DNA from: Phycisphaerae bacterium
GTDB taxonomy: Bacteria > Planctomycetota > Phycisphaerae > UBA1845 > PWPN01
Reading direction: 5' to 3'
Assembly: GCA_012719955.1 (NCBI GenBank)
Contig: JAAXZI010000161.1
Location: 1-64,000 of the forward strand
Length of the DNA stretch: 64,000 nucleotides
Below the pieces are notes generated by a model. The model had not been told where the DNA came from. It saw only the letters and a program-made list of their open reading frames with translations, and did no database searches. Numbering within the stretch: position 1 is the stretch's first letter; the number at the start of each line of letters is the position of its first letter. The position numbers were made by a program, and so were the translations under genes. Shown here piece after piece: positions 62,091 to 64,000 of this stretch.

Positions 62091-63340
62091 CTCTTTGCCT
62101 CCGTTACCGCGGCCCCGTCCGTCAGATCGTCCGGCCCTTCCACCACCACGCGCTCGCCGTCGCTGACGCCGGCCTCAATGGCGATGCGGTCGCCTTGTTC
62201 GGTCCCGACCTTCACTGCCCGCCGTTCGACTTTCCCGTCGCGGACGATCCACACGATGTCCCGTCCGTCGACATGGCGGACGGCCGCTTTGGGCACGGTC
62301 AGACTGGGGCGGGTGGCCGTCGTCCCGTCCGCGCTCCCGGAGCCGGTGGGAGCGTCCCTGCGCGCGGCTTCAGGACTTTGAAACGCCACCTTCACGCTCA
62401 TGTCCGGCAGGATGCGCGGGTCGAGCTTCTCGAACCCTACGCGCACCTTCACCGTGGCCTTTTGCCGGTCGGCCGTGGGAATAATCGCGATCACCTTCGC
62501 GGGAATGGGCCAGTTGGGATACGAGTCCAGCGTAGCCTCCACCGGCTGGCCTGGTTGAACGCGATTGATGTAGCTCTCGCTCACGTCCACCTCGATCTCC
62601 AGCGAGCTCATGTCCACGATGGTGCAGATACCCGTCCGGGTGAAGCCGCCCACCGACAGGGGCGAGATCATCTCGCCCGGCTGGGCGTTCTTGGCGGTCA
62701 CCACGCCGGCAAACGGCGCGCGAATGACCGTATCTTCAAGCTGCTGCTGCCACACGGCCACTTCGCGTTCATAGACCGCGATCTCGGCCAGTTGCCGTTC
62801 CAGCCGGGCCCGCAGCGCCCTTGCTTCCGTCTCGGCCCGGTCGGTTTCGACCTGGCTGGCGGCCTGCTCAGAGAGCAGGCGTGAGAGCCGCCGCACCTCG
62901 CGCTCGGCATGTTCGAGGTTGGCCCGGGTCTCTCCCAGGGCTTTGCGGGACGATTCGAGTTGCGCCTCTGCCAGCCGGAGGCTCCGTTCCACGTTGGACG
63001 AATCGATCCGCGCGAGCACCTGGCCGGCCTCGACCCTCATGCCCTCTTCGACGAGGACTTCGATCACCTTGCCGGTCACCTTGGAGGAGACGGTCGCTTC
63101 GCGCCGGGCGGTCACGTAGCCGGAAGCATTCAGGAGCGTCCGCTCCACGCCCGGGGCCGAGGCCTGAACCACGGCCGTGCGCACGACGGCCGCCTTCGGC
63201 CGGCCCAGCCACCAGGCCACGCCGCCCGCCGCCGCGCCGGCCACCAGCACGGCCACAACCAGCACGGCCGGCCACCGGCTCCGCGACGCATGGGTGCGGT
63301 CAATGCGCAGAGCGTCGAGTGTCTTCTTGTCCGGACTCAT
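62087..63340 (-). CDS. MacA/HlyD-type periplasmic adaptor (membrane fusion protein)
   Basis: 417 aa from ATG 63340; the track start at 63463 adds 41 residues lying in the leader. One N-terminal transmembrane helix (WPAVLVVAVLVAGAAAGGVAWW), then the lipoyl half-motif VSSKVTGKVIEVLVEEGMRVEAGQVLARIDSS, a coiled-coil hairpin (about residues 130-220), and the other half DTVIRAPFAGVVTAKNAQPGEMI, with the beta-barrel and membrane-proximal domain behind (VKVGTEQGDRIAIEAGVSDGERVVVEG). It links the ABC pump to an outer membrane TolC protein. First gene of a tightly overlapping four-gene operon. Confidence 0.92.
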   Translation of the reverse strand: MSPDKKTLDALRIDRTHASRSRWPAVLVVAVLVAGAAAGGVAWWLGRPKAAVVRTAVVQASAPGVERTLLNASGYVTARREATVSSKVTGKVIEVLVEEGMRVEAGQVLARIDSSNVERSLRLAEAQLESSRKALGETRANLEHAEREVRRLSRLLSEQAASQVETDRAETEARALRARLERQLAEIAVYEREVAVWQQQLEDTVIRAPFAGVVTAKNAQPGEMISPLSVGGFTRTGICTIVDMSSLEIEVDVSESYINRVQPGQPVEATLDSYPNWPIPAKVIAIIPTADRQKATVKVRVGFEKLDPRILPDMSVKVAFQSPEAARRDAPTGSGSADGTTATRPSLTVPKAAVRHVDGRDIVWIVRDGKVERRAVKVGTEQGDRIAIEAGVSDGERVVVEGPDDLTDGAAVTEAKR

Positions 63341-63507
63341 CCGTCGGAGTGCTCCCAGGCTGCCGGCTTCGTGCGACCCGGTTGATTTCAAGGCATCGGG
63401 GTATCCGCCGGCCGCGGCACTATACCCCACGAGTAGGATAGGGGTAAAGAGTCGCCGGCTCATGGAGTCTGCAGAGCCAGGGGGGGCGGTGGGCTGAAGC
63501 CTGTCTT

Positions 63508-63644
63508 ACACGGTTTCCGTTGTGAACTTGGGTAGGTTCCTGCTTGGTTGTGGGTCGCCCCGTGGCTGATCGCTTGAATCTTCGCGCTCCACCTCTGAAG
63601 AGGCGGGGCGCCCAACGCACAAGGTTCATTCCAAATCCGTATCA
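63508..63644. repeat. Dispersed intergenic repeat, family B, copy 3
   Basis: Uninterrupted copy: CGGTTTCCGTTG, GGTTGTGGGTCG, GATCGCTTGAATCTTCGCGC, CACCTCTGAAGAGGCGGGGCG, CCCAACGCACAAGGTTCATT and ATCCGTATCA match copy 1 and the two pieces of copy 2. It lies between the succinate dehydrogenase gene and the adaptor gene. Confidence 0.85.
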
Positions 63645-63711
63645 GTCGTGTCTGGGGCGGGCGTTCCACCTGTGCCCGTGCCGACGAGATGGCGTCACCC
63701 GGTACAGGCGC

Positions 63712-64000
63712 TTACCGATCGAACCACCGCCGAAGGGAGTAGATCGTCAACTGCCGGTTCGCCCGGGCGATGGCGTCGGTCAGCGGCACGCCCTTCGGGC
63801 AGACCTTCACGCAGTTCTGAGCGTTGCCGCACCCGGCCACTCCGCCGGTGTCCCGCAGGGCCTCCAGGCGTTCCTCGGCGAGATTCTGGCCGATGCCGTG
63901 CTTCTGGTAGAGCATGGCCTGCCCGATGGCGGCCGGACCGATGAAGGCGTTATGTTCGTTGACCTGGGGACAGGCCTCCACGCAGCACCCGCAGGTCATG
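63712..64000 (-). CDS. sdhB: Succinate dehydrogenase/fumarate reductase iron-sulfur subunit, C-terminal part
   Basis: Partial: the 5' end is beyond the window, and the ATG at 63999 is internal. MTCGCCVEACPQVN is the first C-terminal cluster motif (CxxCxxxCP) and GCGNAQNCVKVCPKGVPLTDAI the second, matching the [4Fe-4S]/[3Fe-4S] binding domain of SdhB/FrdB. NAFIGPAAIGQAMLY is a typical intervening segment. The subunit passes electrons from the flavoprotein to quinone. The gene ends 68 bases from a family B repeat. Confidence 0.92.
   Translation of the reverse strand, partial: MTCGCCVEACPQVNEHNAFIGPAAIGQAMLYQKHGIGQNLAEERLEALRDTGGVAGCGNAQNCVKVCPKGVPLTDAIARANRQLTIYSLRRWFDR

Overview
The window looks like chromosomal DNA from a GC-rich member of the Planctomycetota, most likely class Phycisphaerae. 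The evidence is indirect. Exported proteins carry low-complexity linkers built on TTQP/TTRP. There is a planctomycete-style prepilin, a DUF4159 protein, Tat-exported Gfo/Idh/MocA and sugar-isomerase-like proteins, a hexad/octad Gly-repeat membrane protein, and intergenic DNA full of short degenerate repeats. No rRNA, tRNA, CRISPR array, prophage or intact insertion sequence was found. 

Layout. 1-5 kb: a paired-hairpin repeat, a DUF4159 exported protein, a giant thioredoxin-fold/HEAT-repeat protein and a YHS lipoprotein. 4.8-12 kb: a minus-strand gene run made of phosphomannomutase/phosphoglucomutase, two M16 peptidase-fold proteins (one with the zinc motif, one without), a Gly-repeat membrane protein, a CPBP protease, a shrunken hydantoinase-like protein and the YHS lipoprotein. 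12-17 kb: a TolC-type lipoprotein, a radical SAM protein and a FAD oxidoreductase. 17.6-23 kb: aconitase, a Gfo/Idh/MocA oxidoreductase, a small lipoprotein and a DedA protein. 23-28 kb: two Cys-cluster (YkgJ-like) proteins and two TPR proteins. 28.3-29.3 kb: a compact two-gene toxin-antitoxin-like locus behind a near-consensus promoter. 29.5-34 kb: three Tat-exported sugar isomerase/epimerase-like proteins. 34-38 kb: a class I glutamine amidotransferase overlapping a GCS2-type carboxylate-amine ligase, then a transglutaminase-like protein. 38-44 kb: a prepilin, a long coiled-coil membrane protein, a LUD protein and a parvulin foldase ending in a clear terminator. 44-50 kb: a CvpA-like protein, a membrane-anchored degenerate GspE/PilB relative, PilT and HisF. 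50-57 kb: a stand-alone GspE N-domain protein, RF3 (prfC), a four-gene minor-pilin operon and a SpoIIE phosphatase. 58-63 kb: MntP and a four-gene MacAB-type efflux operon. The window ends inside the succinate dehydrogenase iron-sulfur subunit. 

How genes fit together. The strongest theme is type IV pilus/type II secretion machinery: a PilT ATPase, a GspE relative with every ATPase motif decayed, a free GspE N-domain, four minor pilins and one H-X9-DG-like prepilin. A second theme is an exported sugar-handling cluster. A third is envelope maintenance and efflux. 

The most unusual items are: (i) a PA14-like module sitting in circularly permuted order inside a minor pilin; (ii) the membrane-anchored pseudo-GspE; (iii) the two-gene YgiT/MqsA-type locus with an unrecognised partner; (iv) a hydantoinase-like protein with an internal deletion; and (v) two families of dispersed hairpin repeats, one nested inside the other at 43.8-44.2 kb. 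All family names come from motif recognition by eye; no database search was run.
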